A DNA stretch of 64,000 nt from positions 434,001 to 498,000 of the forward strand of contig NZ_JBFAAI010000003.1 in assembly GCF_040639655.1 (NCBI RefSeq), written 5' to 3'. The DNA comes from Actinoplanes sp040639655. Lineage in GTDB: Bacteria; Actinomycetota; Actinomycetes; Mycobacteriales; Micromonosporaceae. Every line of letters begins with the position of its first letter. Position 1 is the first letter of the stretch. Positions 8,696 to 17,675 of the stretch are shown here, one piece after another. Both the position numbers and the translations under genes were made by a program. A model generated the notes under the pieces. That model was given only the letters and a program-made list of their open reading frames with translations. It was not told where the DNA came from and ran no database searches.

Positions 8696-9955
8696 TCACG
8701 CCGGCGGGTAATGCGTCGCCGGGGTGAACCGGACCGGCAGGTCGACCAGGCTGCGAAACATCGAGCTGCGCTGGTACGACAGGTCCGATCGGGCGCAGTC
8801 CAGTCGCAGGTCGGCCAGCGGCACGAGACGGGTCAGCGCGGCCCGCAGTTCCAGCCGGGCCAGCACCGCGCCGAGGCAGAACCGCATGCCGGCGCCGAAC
8901 GACATCGGGTGAGCGCCGGCGCGGGTGACGTCGAACCGGCCCGGGTCGGGGTACACATCCGGGTCCCGGTTCGCCGCACCCATCAGCGCCACCACGAAGT
9001 CGCCCTTACGCAGCTGGACGCCGCCGATCACCGTGTCCTCGTCCACCCGGCGGCTGTTGGACTGCACCGAGGAGTCGTAGCGCAGCGACTCCTCGACGGC
9101 GCTCTCGATCAGTTCGGGCCGGCGGCGCAGCAGCTCGTGCTGGTCGGGGTGGTCGATCAGGGCCAGCATCGTGTTGCTGACCTGGTTGGTCACCGTGTCA
9201 TGGCCGGCGAACACTACCGAGATGACGGTGCTGACGATCATGCTGGTGGTGAGCGGGCGGTCGTACCCGCTCTGGTCCTTGTCCATCTCGTCGAGCATCA
9301 CGCTGATCATGTCGTCGCGGCGGTCCGCCCGGCGCTGCCCGATCAGCCAGGTCAGGTACTCGGTGAACTCGCCCATCGCCTGGTTGCCGCGGATGATCTC
9401 CTCGCGGCTGGGCACCAGGTCCAGGGTCGGCGCGATGTCCAGTGACCAGCGCCGGACCCCGTCGTAGCCCTCCGGCGGCACGCCGATCAGATTGCACACG
9501 AAGTGCAGCGCGAGCGGTGCGCCGAACTCGCTGACCACGTCCATGTGCCCGCGGCGGGCCAGCGGCTCCAGCAGCTCGTCGACGATGTGCGCGATCTTCG
9601 GCTCCATCGCGCGCATCCGCTTCGGCGAGAACACCGGCATGATCAGTTTGCGCAGCCGCGCATGGTGCGGGTTGTCCTCGAAGAACATGGTGTCGCTCAT
9701 GACGTCCTGCAGCGCGCCGGGCCCGACCATCTCCGCCCAGAAGTCACGCACGCTGGCACAGCCGAACCGCTCGTCGCTCATCACCGTCCTGACGTCCGGG
9801 AAACGGGTGACGTACCAGGTGCCCTCCTGACCCCGGTGCACCGGGTCGTGCCGCAACAGCCAGTCGTAGAAGGGGTACGGATCGCGCTGGAAGTCGGGAT
9901 CCAGCGGGTCCAGGCCGGTCTCCGGAACGGGACTGCCCGCGACGGAAATGGTCAT
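8696..9955 (-). CDS. Cytochrome P450
   Basis: A 419-residue soluble bacterial P450. The I-helix oxygen motif is VFAGHDTVTN, the K-helix ExxR is EESLR, and the heme loop is FGAGMRFCLGA with the thiolate cysteine. The I-helix has Asp-Thr, the standard proton-relay pair. I chose ATG 9955, which gives MTISVAGS and has CCGGAGG upstream, over a longer in-frame start at 9991. No ferredoxin or ferredoxin reductase gene lies nearby, so electron partners must be elsewhere. It is divergent from the serine hydrolase at 10089 and upstream of the exporter, and is a likely tailoring enzyme of the left-arm cluster. Confidence 0.92.
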   Translation of the reverse strand: MTISVAGSPVPETGLDPLDPDFQRDPYPFYDWLLRHDPVHRGQEGTWYVTRFPDVRTVMSDERFGCASVRDFWAEMVGPGALQDVMSDTMFFEDNPHHARLRKLIMPVFSPKRMRAMEPKIAHIVDELLEPLARRGHMDVVSEFGAPLALHFVCNLIGVPPEGYDGVRRWSLDIAPTLDLVPSREEIIRGNQAMGEFTEYLTWLIGQRRADRRDDMISVMLDEMDKDQSGYDRPLTTSMIVSTVISVVFAGHDTVTNQVSNTMLALIDHPDQHELLRRRPELIESAVEESLRYDSSVQSNSRRVDEDTVIGGVQLRKGDFVVALMGAANRDPDVYPDPGRFDVTRAGAHPMSFGAGMRFCLGAVLARLELRAALTRLVPLADLRLDCARSDLSYQRSSMFRSLVDLPVRFTPATHYPPA

Positions 9956-10088
9956 CGCTGCCTCCGGTCGTTGGACTCGATGCGCCAACAATGGTTATGT
10001 ATCTATTAGCCAAGTCGTTTCTCGAAATAAGGCCCAGAAACCTTTCCGCGCATTGACAGAATTGCGATCCGAAATGGGGTGCACACGC

Positions 10089-11255
10089 ATGGCTGAAATC
10101 CTGGACAGCCGCCTGGCCGGCCCGGCCGCCGACGTCGCCGGCCGGATCGACCAGGTGATCGACACCGCGATCGCCACGGACCGGGTGGTGGGCTGCGCCG
10201 TCGTGGTGGCCCGCCACGGCGAGATCGTCCACGAGCGGTACGCGGGCCACGCCGACCGGGAGACCGGGACGCCCGTCACCGCCGGGCACCAGTTCCGCCT
10301 GGCCAGCATGACCAAACCGGTGGTGGCAGCCACCGCTCTCGCGCTGGCCGACCGTGGCGTGCTGCGGCTCGACGAGCCGGTGCGGTCCTGGCTGCCGTGG
10401 TTCCGGCCGGCGCTGCCCGACGGCACCCGGCCGGACCTGACCCTGCGGCAGTCGCTGGCCCACACCGCCGGGCTCGGGTACGGCTTCCTCAGTGCCGACC
10501 GAGACGACCCGTACCGCCGGGCCGGGGTCTCCGACGGCGGGGACGCCACCACCCTGACCCTGCGGGAGAACCTGGAACGGCTGGCCTCGGTGCCGCTGCT
10601 GTTCGAGCCCGGCCGGGACTGGACGTACTCGCTGGGTGTCGACGTGGCGGGCGCGGTGATCGAGTCGGCCACCGGCGCCACCCTCGGCGAGGTGGTCGCC
10701 GACCTGATCACCCGGCCGCTCGACATGACGGGCACCGGCTTCACCGCCGACCCGGCCCGGCTGGTCACCGCGTATGCCGGCCCCCAGCATCCGGCCCGGG
10801 TGATGGCCGCCGACGACGGCATCACGTTCCCGGGCGGCGGGCCGATCCGGCTGTCGCCCGGGCGCGCCCTCGACCCGCGGGCCTTCCCGTCCGGCGGCTT
10901 CGGCCTGGTCGGCACCGCCCGTGACCAGCTCGCCTTCCTGGAGGCGGTGCGGCGGGGCGGAGCGCCGGTGCTGACCCGCGCGGCGGCCTCGCTGATGATC
11001 CAGGATGCCGTGCCCGGCCGGGACCTGCCGGTGGGCCCCGGGCTCGGGTTCGGGCTGGGCTTCGCGGTGGTCCGCGACCCGCAGGCCTACGGAACGCCGC
11101 GACCGGCCGGCAGCTTCGGCTGGGGCGGCTTCTACGGCACCACGTGCTTCGCCGACCCGGTCAGCGGCTGGAGCGTGGTGGCGCTGACCAACACCACACC
11201 GGAGGGCATCTTCGGCGCGTTCCCCGCAGAGATCGAGGCGGCCGTCCACGGCTGA
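10089..11255 (+). CDS. Serine hydrolase of the beta-lactamase class C / esterase family
   Basis: A 388-residue penicillin-binding-protein-fold hydrolase. The nucleophile tetrad SxxK is SMTK in FRLASMTKPVVAA. The second motif, normally YxN, reads YSLGVD, so the asparagine is missing as in many esterase-type members. The C-terminal WGGFYGTTC holds the third-motif region. There is no signal peptide, so it probably acts in the cytoplasm as an esterase or transesterase, not as a periplasmic beta-lactamase. It is divergent from the P450 across a 133-base gap. LovD-like acyl transfer in a biosynthetic cluster is one possibility, by analogy only. Confidence 0.82.
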   Translation: MAEILDSRLAGPAADVAGRIDQVIDTAIATDRVVGCAVVVARHGEIVHERYAGHADRETGTPVTAGHQFRLASMTKPVVAATALALADRGVLRLDEPVRSWLPWFRPALPDGTRPDLTLRQSLAHTAGLGYGFLSADRDDPYRRAGVSDGGDATTLTLRENLERLASVPLLFEPGRDWTYSLGVDVAGAVIESATGATLGEVVADLITRPLDMTGTGFTADPARLVTAYAGPQHPARVMAADDGITFPGGGPIRLSPGRALDPRAFPSGGFGLVGTARDQLAFLEAVRRGGAPVLTRAAASLMIQDAVPGRDLPVGPGLGFGLGFAVVRDPQAYGTPRPAGSFGWGGFYGTTCFADPVSGWSVVALTNTTPEGIFGAFPAEIEAAVHG

Positions 11256-11299
11256 TCCGCTCGACCCGGGCGGGCCCGCCGGCCCGCCCGGGGCACCGG

Positions 11300-11995
11300 T
11301 CAGGAGCGGCGCGCCTCGATCACCCACGCGGGCAGCAGCGGGAGGCCGTCGTCGCCGAGTTCGACCGGGATGTCGTGGGTGCGGAAGAAGTGCCCGGCGT
11401 ACTCGTTGACCTGGTAGCGGTCGCGGCGCACATCGGTCACCTGCCATCCGGCGGCACTCAGTGTGGCGCGCGCGTCGTCCTCGGTGATGGTGAAGACGCC
11501 GGGCAGCTCGACCGGCATCCGGTCGGAGAAGCACACGATGGTCAGCAGCGCGCCGGCGCGCGTGGCCTGCCGCAACGCGCGGGCGTAGCCGGCGCGTTGC
11601 GGCGCGTCGAGCACGTCGAACAGGGCGCTGTCCACCACGGCGTCGAATCGGTTCTCGTATCCGGTCAAGGCGGTCGCGTCGGCGACCTCGAAGGTCACAC
11701 CGGGCCGGTCCCCGGCCCGCCGCCGCGCCCACGCGATCGCGGTCGGGGCGACGTCCACCCCGGTCACCCGATAGCCGAGGCCCGCCAGATGTACGGCGTT
11801 GTCCCCCAGCCCGCAGCCGGCGTCGAGCACGGCGCCCCGGAACCGGCCGGCACGCTCCGCCTCCACGACAGCCGGCTGCACCCGGCCGGTGTCCCACGGC
11901 ACCGCCGCGAAGGTCATCCCCTCCACCGGTGACTCGCCCTGGTAGAACGCCTCGAAATCCACCGTGGACTGGTCCGTCGTGCTGTTGCCGCTCAT
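11300..11995 (-). CDS. SAM-dependent methyltransferase (thiopurine/tellurite-resistance-like)
   Basis: A 231-residue class I methyltransferase beginning DFEAFYQGESPVEG and VPWDTGRVQPAV, an opening typical of small toxin- or thiol-methyltransferase-like enzymes. Motif I is VLDAGCGLGDNAVHLA, then VTGVDVAPTAI and FDAVVDSALFDVL. Its C-terminus ends LLPAWVIEARRS. The gene converges with the serine hydrolase. This subfamily often methylates small sulfur, selenium or tellurium compounds; that would suit the sulfur chemistry upstream but is inferred. Confidence 0.83.
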   Translation of the reverse strand: MSGNSTTDQSTVDFEAFYQGESPVEGMTFAAVPWDTGRVQPAVVEAERAGRFRGAVLDAGCGLGDNAVHLAGLGYRVTGVDVAPTAIAWARRRAGDRPGVTFEVADATALTGYENRFDAVVDSALFDVLDAPQRAGYARALRQATRAGALLTIVCFSDRMPVELPGVFTITEDDARATLSAAGWQVTDVRRDRYQVNEYAGHFFRTHDIPVELGDDGLPLLPAWVIEARRS

Positions 11996-12179
11996 CTCCT
12001 ACCTCCCGCAGTCGTCCGGATCCTTCCCAACCTGACATCCCGGGGACCTGCCGTGGCCAGGTATTGCGATCCGTGGAAAGGGTTGCTGACCGCGCCGCCG
12101 GCGCTGCCTATCGTGAGGGCGCTCAGCATGTCCCGCCATCTGCGGGTTCCCCGACGTTTCTTTCTCCGGGAGGTCCGTC

Positions 12180-14012
12180 GTGTCTCGACGGCATAGCAGA
12201 TCGTTTCCCACGGCGGTGGCGGCGGCCGTGGCCGTCGCCACCATCGGCGCTCCACCGGCGCCGGCCTCGGCCGTACCGCCACCTGCGCCGGGCGGCTCGG
12301 TCACCCTGCCCACCGGCGACCGGGTCCTGCTGCGGCCCGGGGCGCGCCCGGGCCAGGACGTGGTGGTCCGGCCCGCCGCCGGCCGCGAGAAGGTCCGATT
12401 CCAGCGGGTGCACCGCGACGGCCGGGTGCTCGTGCTGCCTGCCGACCGCGCCGTCGCGGTGTGGTCCGGCGCGGCCGACGCCGCGGCGTTCGACGTCACC
12501 TCGGCACTCGGCCAGGAGCGGTCAGCGGCCGTCCGGTCGGCGGCTGACACCGTCCCGCTCACCATCCGGGTCCTCGACCACGACGGCCGGCCCGCCACCA
12601 CCTGGACGTCCACCCTCGACGACGTGGACCGGCCCGCCTCGTTCGCGCCGTTCGACGCCTCCGGCACCGCCGTGGTGCAGGTTCCGCGTGGCACGTACTT
12701 CCTCAACGCCAAGATCGACACGGTCCGGGACGGCCGGACGCTGAGCACCCATATCAGCGAACCGGCCTACGTCGTGGACGGCCCGGCCACCGTTACTCTG
12801 GACGCCCGCGACGGCAAGCCGACCGGGATCACGGTCGACGAGCCGACAGCGGTGCCCGGCGAGGTCGCGGTGATCTTCGAGCGGACCACGAACGACGGCC
12901 GCACCCTCGGCTACAGCGGGCACGGTCCCAACTTCGAGGGCCTGCTCGTACGTCCGTCCACGACCAGCTCCGCCGCCTTCAGTTACGCGGTCGCCGGCCG
13001 GCTGGCCCGGCCCGACGGCACGGGCGGGTTCGCCGGCAGCCCGTACCTCTACCACCTGCAGTGGGTCGAACCGGGCCGGATCCCGGCCGAGCCGATCCGG
13101 CACGTGCCCGACGCCGGGCTCGCGGAGGTGCGCGCCGAGCTGTCCGCCACAACCCCGGGCCGGATCGGCCGTAAGGACTACCTCGTCTCCGGGAAGCTGC
13201 CGTTCACCATCCGTGAGCTCTACATCCCGGCGACGCCGTGGCTCAGTGCGGTCGAGGAGTTCGACGGCCCGGTCACCGGCACCCCGGTCTCGACGGTGTA
13301 CAGCGGCGAACGGTACTTCGAGGCGAACACGACCGGCGCCGAACGCTGGAACAGCGCGGTGTTCGGCCCCTCCTTCCCGAGCCCGTGGCCGTGGTCATGG
13401 ACCCGGGCGGTCCGCACCGGCAACACCATCGACGTCGAGCTGCCGCTCTTCACCGACCAGGGCCTGCGCCGGGAGGGCCGCTCGGCGACCACGTCGGCGT
13501 CGACCACGCTGCACCGCGACGGGATCCTCGTGGGCAGCAGCGCCGAAGCAGGGAAGGGTTCCTTCACCGTTCCTGCCGCAGCCGGCCGCTACCAGCTCGC
13601 CGCCCGGGCGACCCGGCAGTCGGCCGTGTCACCGGAGGTCGACGTGCGGTGGCGGTTCCGGTCCGCGGCGGCCACCGCGGCGTCCCGGCTGCCGCTGGCC
13701 GCGGTCCGGTTCACCCCGCGGCTGGACGCCGACAACCGGGCGCCCGGCGGTTGCCGGTTCGAAGTGCCGCTGCAGGTGCAGTGGCAGCACGAGGCGGCGC
13801 ACGGCACGGTGCGGTCGCTGAGCGTCCAGGCGTCCTACGACGACGGCCGCACCTGGCAGAACGCCACCCTGCGCGGCAGCGGCGAGCAGCGCACCGCAGT
13901 GCTGAACCACCCGCACACGGCCCGGCACGTGTCGCTGCGGGCCACCGTGGTCGACAGCGACGGCAACCGGGTCGACCAGACCGTCAAGCGCGCATACCTG
14001 CTGACCCACTGA
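12180..14012 (+). CDS. Secreted protein resembling the non-catalytic flanks of actinobacterial subtilases
   Basis: A 610-residue secreted protein with a Sec-type signal (positive start, AAAVAVATIGAPPAPASA). GTG 12180 is supported by CCGGGAGG upstream. The segment VTLPTGDRVLLRPG, VLVLPADRAVAVW and AAFDVTSALG resembles the propeptide region found in front of many actinobacterial S8 proteases, and the following all-beta region resembles their C-terminal extensions. No DTG, HGTH or GTSM catalytic segment exists anywhere in the protein, so it is not a protease. It heads a plus-strand operon with two membrane proteins and a multicopper oxidase. Function is unknown; a cell-surface or binding role is inferred. 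Confidence 0.75.
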   Translation: MSRRHSRSFPTAVAAAVAVATIGAPPAPASAVPPPAPGGSVTLPTGDRVLLRPGARPGQDVVVRPAAGREKVRFQRVHRDGRVLVLPADRAVAVWSGAADAAAFDVTSALGQERSAAVRSAADTVPLTIRVLDHDGRPATTWTSTLDDVDRPASFAPFDASGTAVVQVPRGTYFLNAKIDTVRDGRTLSTHISEPAYVVDGPATVTLDARDGKPTGITVDEPTAVPGEVAVIFERTTNDGRTLGYSGHGPNFEGLLVRPSTTSSAAFSYAVAGRLARPDGTGGFAGSPYLYHLQWVEPGRIPAEPIRHVPDAGLAEVRAELSATTPGRIGRKDYLVSGKLPFTIRELYIPATPWLSAVEEFDGPVTGTPVSTVYSGERYFEANTTGAERWNSAVFGPSFPSPWPWSWTRAVRTGNTIDVELPLFTDQGLRREGRSATTSASTTLHRDGILVGSSAEAGKGSFTVPAAAGRYQLAARATRQSAVSPEVDVRWRFRSAAATAASRLPLAAVRFTPRLDADNRAPGGCRFEVPLQVQWQHEAAHGTVRSLSVQASYDDGRTWQNATLRGSGEQRTAVLNHPHTARHVSLRATVVDSDGNRVDQTVKRAYLLTH

Positions 14013-14022
14013 GGAGGGTTCC

Positions 14023-14571
14023 ATGCTGCAGAGCATCCGCACCTCGATGAACACCGACCGGCACCGGCTGTTCCTCGGACTGTTCCTGTTCGTGGTCGTC
14101 GCGCACTGGGCCGAACACATCACCCAGGCAGTCCAGGTGTACGCGCTGGGCTGGCCGGCACCGCGGGCCAACGGCGCGCTCGGCATGGCCGTACCGTGGC
14201 TGGTCACGTCCGAGTGGATGCACTACGGGTACGCGGTCGTGATGCTCGCCGGACTGATCCTGCTCCGCACCGGATTCACCGGCCGGGCCCGCACCTGGTG
14301 GACCGCCTCCCTGTGGATCCAGGCGTGGCACCACCTGGAGCATCTGCTGCTGCTCGTGCAGGCGCTGACCGGCTCCTACCTGCTGGGCGCCGCGAAGCCG
14401 ACGAGCATCGCCCAGCTGGTCGTGCCCCGGCTGGAGCTGCACCTGTTCTACAACGCAGTCGTCTTCCTCCCGATGGTCGTGGCGATGGTCCTGCACCTGC
14501 GGCCCACCGCCGGCGAGCGCCTGCAGGCGGCCTGCAACTGTGTCCGGGTCCGGCAGCCGCAGGTCGCCTGA
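14023..14571 (+). CDS. Small membrane protein with histidine-rich helices
   Basis: A 182-residue protein with about four transmembrane helices and no recognised family. Histidines cluster in or at the ends of helices: HWAEHITQ near residue 28, HHLEHLLLL near residue 105, and LHLFYN near 142. The ATG at 14023 follows GAGGAGGG ten bases after the upstream stop. Its stop overlaps the next start as TGATG. The co-transcribed multicopper oxidase makes a copper- or redox-linked role plausible; this is inferred from context. Confidence 0.7.
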   Translation: MLQSIRTSMNTDRHRLFLGLFLFVVVAHWAEHITQAVQVYALGWPAPRANGALGMAVPWLVTSEWMHYGYAVVMLAGLILLRTGFTGRARTWWTASLWIQAWHHLEHLLLLVQALTGSYLLGAAKPTSIAQLVVPRLELHLFYNAVVFLPMVVAMVLHLRPTAGERLQAACNCVRVRQPQVA

Positions 14572-15140
14572 TGGGACATCAGCACGGACACCTCGACCTC
14601 GGCGCCACCACCGGCGCACTGGGGCTGCAGATCCTGGTGGTGGCGGCCGGCCTGCTGGTCGCGGTGGCCGTGCTGAGCCGGCCGTTCCGCCGGGCCACGG
14701 GCTCCCGGACAGAGGTGGCCGCAACCGTCGCCGCGGCCACCGCCGTGCCGGCCTACCTGCTGCTCGCCGACGCGCTCGCGGTGGCGCAGCAACTCGTGCC
14801 GCTGATGCTGGTTGCGGTCGCGCTGCCGGTGGTCGTCACCGCCGGGCGCGATCGCGCGGCGCCGGCGTTCCGGCAAGCCCTACGACGGGCCGCGCCCGCC
14901 GTACTGGCCGTCTGCGGCACCGCCGCGGTCTTCATGTTCGCCCGGGCGTGGATGCCCGGTGGCCCGACCGCAGCCCTGCACACCGGCCTGATCCTGGCCC
15001 TGCTGGCGGCGTCCTGGTCGATGCTGTGCCGCCCCGGAGCCGGGCCGCGGGCCGTCTGGCTGCACGGCGTGACCGGCGTCGTGGCCGCGGCCATGCTGGC
15101 CGCCACCGTCCAGGCCGACGCCCTCGCCACCGCCGCCTGA
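14571..15140 (+). CDS. Polytopic membrane protein, unknown function
   Basis: A 189-residue protein starting MGHQHGHLDLG, a histidine-rich N-terminus that could bind metal, followed by about five or six hydrophobic helices. It starts inside the stop of the preceding gene (TGATG), so the two are coupled, and lies 22 bases before the multicopper oxidase. I recognise no family. Together with the preceding gene it may form a membrane unit serving the exported oxidase. Confidence 0.7.
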   Translation: MGHQHGHLDLGATTGALGLQILVVAAGLLVAVAVLSRPFRRATGSRTEVAATVAAATAVPAYLLLADALAVAQQLVPLMLVAVALPVVVTAGRDRAAPAFRQALRRAAPAVLAVCGTAAVFMFARAWMPGGPTAALHTGLILALLAASWSMLCRPGAGPRAVWLHGVTGVVAAAMLAATVQADALATAA

Positions 15141-15162
15141 CCCGTTTCACGAGGAGAGAACA

Positions 15163-16623
15163 ATGTTTTCCAGACGTAGCCTGCTGGCTCTCGGCGTCGC
15201 CGCCGGGACCTCGGCTGCCGTGTCACTGACCCGCAACCCCACCGGGCCGGCCCGGGCCGCCGTCACCCCGCACCCCGGTCACGGTGTCACCACCCACCCC
15301 GGCGAAGTGCGCCCGGCCCCGGCCGGCGCCCCGTTCACCGTCCCGATGCCCGTGCCCCCGGTGCTGCGGCCGATTCGCTCCACCGCCGACACCGACTTCT
15401 ACCGCATGACGATGCGGCCGGGCCGGGCCCGGATCCTGCCCGATCTGCAGACCCCGGTGCTGGGCTACGACGGCCGGTTCGTCGGTCCCACGATCCGGGC
15501 CCGCGCCGGCCGCCAGGTCGTCGTCGCCCAGCAGAACCTGCTCGACATGGGCACCTCGGTACATGTGCACGGCGCGCACGTGCCGGCCGGCAGCGACGGC
15601 CACCCGACCGACCTGGTGCTTCCCGGCGCCACCAGGGTCTACCGCTATCCGAACCGCCAGCGCGGCGCGACACTCTGGTACCACGACCACGCTCACCACA
15701 TGGAGGCCGAGCACGTCTACCGCGGCCTGCACGGCTTCTACCTGATCGACGACCCGCAGGAACGGTCGCTGCGCCTGCCGGACGGTGAGTACGACGTCCC
15801 GATCATGCTGCGCGACGCCCATCTCGACGAGACCGGCGCGCTGGTGTGGGCGCCCGACGGGCCGCCGTTCCGGACCACGATGATCGCCAACGGCGTCGCA
15901 CAGCCGTACTTCCCGGTCGCCGCACGGCGCTACCGGCTACGGATCGCCAACGCCGCCACGCACCGCACTTTCACACTGTCACTGGACGGCGCCGAGATGC
16001 TGATGATCGGCTCCGACGGCGGGCTGCTCCCAGCGCCGGTGCCGTGCACCGAGCTGGTGCTCACGCCCGGTGAGCGCAGTGACGTCGTCGTCGACTTCGG
16101 GCATCACCGGCCGGGCCGGCGCCTGGTGCTCGCCGACGCGGACGGCGGGCCGGTCATGCGCTTCGACGTAGTGCGCCGCGAGCCCGACACGAGCCGGGTC
16201 CCGGACCGCCTGCGCGCGCTGCCGCCGCTGCCGGCCGCCACGTCCGAGCGGACGATGTCACTGGGGGTCAACCACGAGACGCTGGAGTTCGCCATCGACG
16301 GGCGCGCGTTCGATCCGGCCCGGGTGGACATCACCATCCCGCGCGGCACCACCGAGGTCTGGAAGGTGACCAACACCGACACGGCGTTCGGCGGGCTGGA
16401 GCACAACCTGCACCTGCACCTGGTGCAGTTCCGGGTGATCGAGCGCGAGGGTGAGCCGCTGCGCCCCGGCGAGGAAGGGCTGAAGGACACTGTGGCGATC
16501 CCGCCGGGCCGATGGGTCCGGTTGCAGGCCACGTTCGGTGAGTACACCGGCCGCTACGTCTACCACTGCCACATGCTCGAACACTCCGCGTTCGGGATGA
16601 TGGCCCAGATGGAGATCGTCTGA
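15163..16623 (+). CDS. Tat-exported multicopper oxidase
   Basis: A 486-residue multicopper oxidase. The N-terminus SRRSLLALGVAAG is a twin-arginine signal. All four copper-ligand segments are present: HVHGAHVP, WYHDHAHH, HNLHLHLVQF and YHCHMLEHSAFGMM, the last giving the Cys-His pathway and the Met axial ligand of type 1 copper. Length and motifs fit the CotA/bilirubin-oxidase/CueO group. It would oxidise phenols, metals or pigments outside the membrane with reduction of oxygen to water. It is last in a four-gene operon with a secreted protein and two membrane proteins. Confidence 0.92.
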   Translation: MFSRRSLLALGVAAGTSAAVSLTRNPTGPARAAVTPHPGHGVTTHPGEVRPAPAGAPFTVPMPVPPVLRPIRSTADTDFYRMTMRPGRARILPDLQTPVLGYDGRFVGPTIRARAGRQVVVAQQNLLDMGTSVHVHGAHVPAGSDGHPTDLVLPGATRVYRYPNRQRGATLWYHDHAHHMEAEHVYRGLHGFYLIDDPQERSLRLPDGEYDVPIMLRDAHLDETGALVWAPDGPPFRTTMIANGVAQPYFPVAARRYRLRIANAATHRTFTLSLDGAEMLMIGSDGGLLPAPVPCTELVLTPGERSDVVVDFGHHRPGRRLVLADADGGPVMRFDVVRREPDTSRVPDRLRALPPLPAATSERTMSLGVNHETLEFAIDGRAFDPARVDITIPRGTTEVWKVTNTDTAFGGLEHNLHLHLVQFRVIEREGEPLRPGEEGLKDTVAIPPGRWVRLQATFGEYTGRYVYHCHMLEHSAFGMMAQMEIV

Positions 16624-16646
16624 GCGTCCGCGTCACACGCTCCGGA

Positions 16647-17675
16647 TCATCCCGCGCGGGCGGCCAGGCCGAGACGGGCGTACTCGGCGCGGAAGGCCGC
16701 GGCCAACCGGTCACGGTCCGGCTCCGGCAGCAGAGCTGCCGCGACGCCGGCCAGGTTGGCCGCGGCCAGGTCGGCCGGTGTCAGCTTCATCCTCCGTACG
16801 ACGGTCCGGTACTCGTCCAGCAGCCCGATGCCGAACATCGCCGGGTCGTCGGTGCCGATCACCACGCGCACCCCGGCGTCGAGCAGGGCCCGCAGCGGGT
16901 GCCCGGCATAGCTGGTGGCGGTGCCGAGCCGCACATTGCTGGTCGGGCAGATCTCCAGCACGGTTCCGCGCTCGCACAGCTCGCCGAGCAACCTGGGGTC
17001 CTCGATCGCCCGGATGCCGTGGCCGATGCGGGGCGGGTCGAACGCCAGGGCATCCCACACCCCCTCGGGTCCGGCGGCTTCCCCGGCGTGCGGCACGAAC
17101 GGCACCCCCTGCTCGCGGGCCCACCGGATCGCCGGCGCGAACAGCGATGCCGGCCGGCCGCGCTCGCCACCGCCCAGGCCCAGCCCGACGACGCCACGGC
17201 CGCGGCCCTCGACGCACCACTGCGCGGTCTGGAACGCCTCGTCCAGCGGATAGTCGCGTACGTGGTCGAGGATGAACCGCATCTCGGTGCCGGTCCGGGC
17301 ACGGACCGCCGCCGCGCCGGCCGCCACGGCGTCGATCTGCTCGTCGAAGCCGATGCCGTTGCGGCGCAGGTGGGTGTGCGGCGAGAAGGTGACCTCGAGG
17401 TAGCGCACCCCCTCAGCCGCCGAGCGCAAGCCCAGCTCGGTGGTCACCAGCTGGAAGTCCTCAGGCCGGCGCAGCACGGCCGCACATCCGCTGAACAGGC
17501 TCAGGAAGTGGTCCAGATCGCGGAAGGCGAACAGCGCGGCGACATCGGCGGCGCTGGAGATGCCTGCGGCCGGGTCGCGCCGGGCCAGCCGCAGGAAGGT
17601 CTCGGGCCGGACCGCGCCCTCCAAGTGCACATGCAGCTCCACCTTGGGCATCGCCCGCAGCAGATCGCCGGTCAT
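16647..17675 (-). CDS. Adenosine deaminase family protein
   Basis: A 342-residue amidohydrolase of the adenosine/adenine deaminase family. Zinc ligands are in MPKVELHVHLEGA at the N-terminus; FVPHAGEAAGPE supplies the third histidine and catalytic glutamate; RIGHGIRA and VIGTDDPAMFG carry the later histidine and aspartates. EICPTSNVRLG is typical of the family. The ATG overlaps the stop of the ABC-2 permease as ATGA. A purine-salvage enzyme translationally coupled to a drug exporter is unusual and suggests nucleoside-analogue detoxification, but the exact base or nucleoside cannot be told from sequence. Confidence 0.88.
   Translation of the reverse strand: MTGDLLRAMPKVELHVHLEGAVRPETFLRLARRDPAAGISSAADVAALFAFRDLDHFLSLFSGCAAVLRRPEDFQLVTTELGLRSAAEGVRYLEVTFSPHTHLRRNGIGFDEQIDAVAAGAAAVRARTGTEMRFILDHVRDYPLDEAFQTAQWCVEGRGRGVVGLGLGGGERGRPASLFAPAIRWAREQGVPFVPHAGEAAGPEGVWDALAFDPPRIGHGIRAIEDPRLLGELCERGTVLEICPTSNVRLGTATSYAGHPLRALLDAGVRVVIGTDDPAMFGIGLLDEYRTVVRRMKLTPADLAAANLAGVAAALLPEPDRDRLAAAFRAEYARLGLAARAG

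Noticed and set aside
10089..11255. Calling the serine hydrolase a true beta-lactamase resistance gene
   Set aside because: There is no signal peptide and the YxN motif is YSL, so esterase-type activity is more likely.
9744..12038. A 764-codon minus-strand frame opposite the serine hydrolase
   Set aside because: Real genes on this stretch (methyltransferase at 11300-11995, serine hydrolase, P450) read in other frames with clear motifs.
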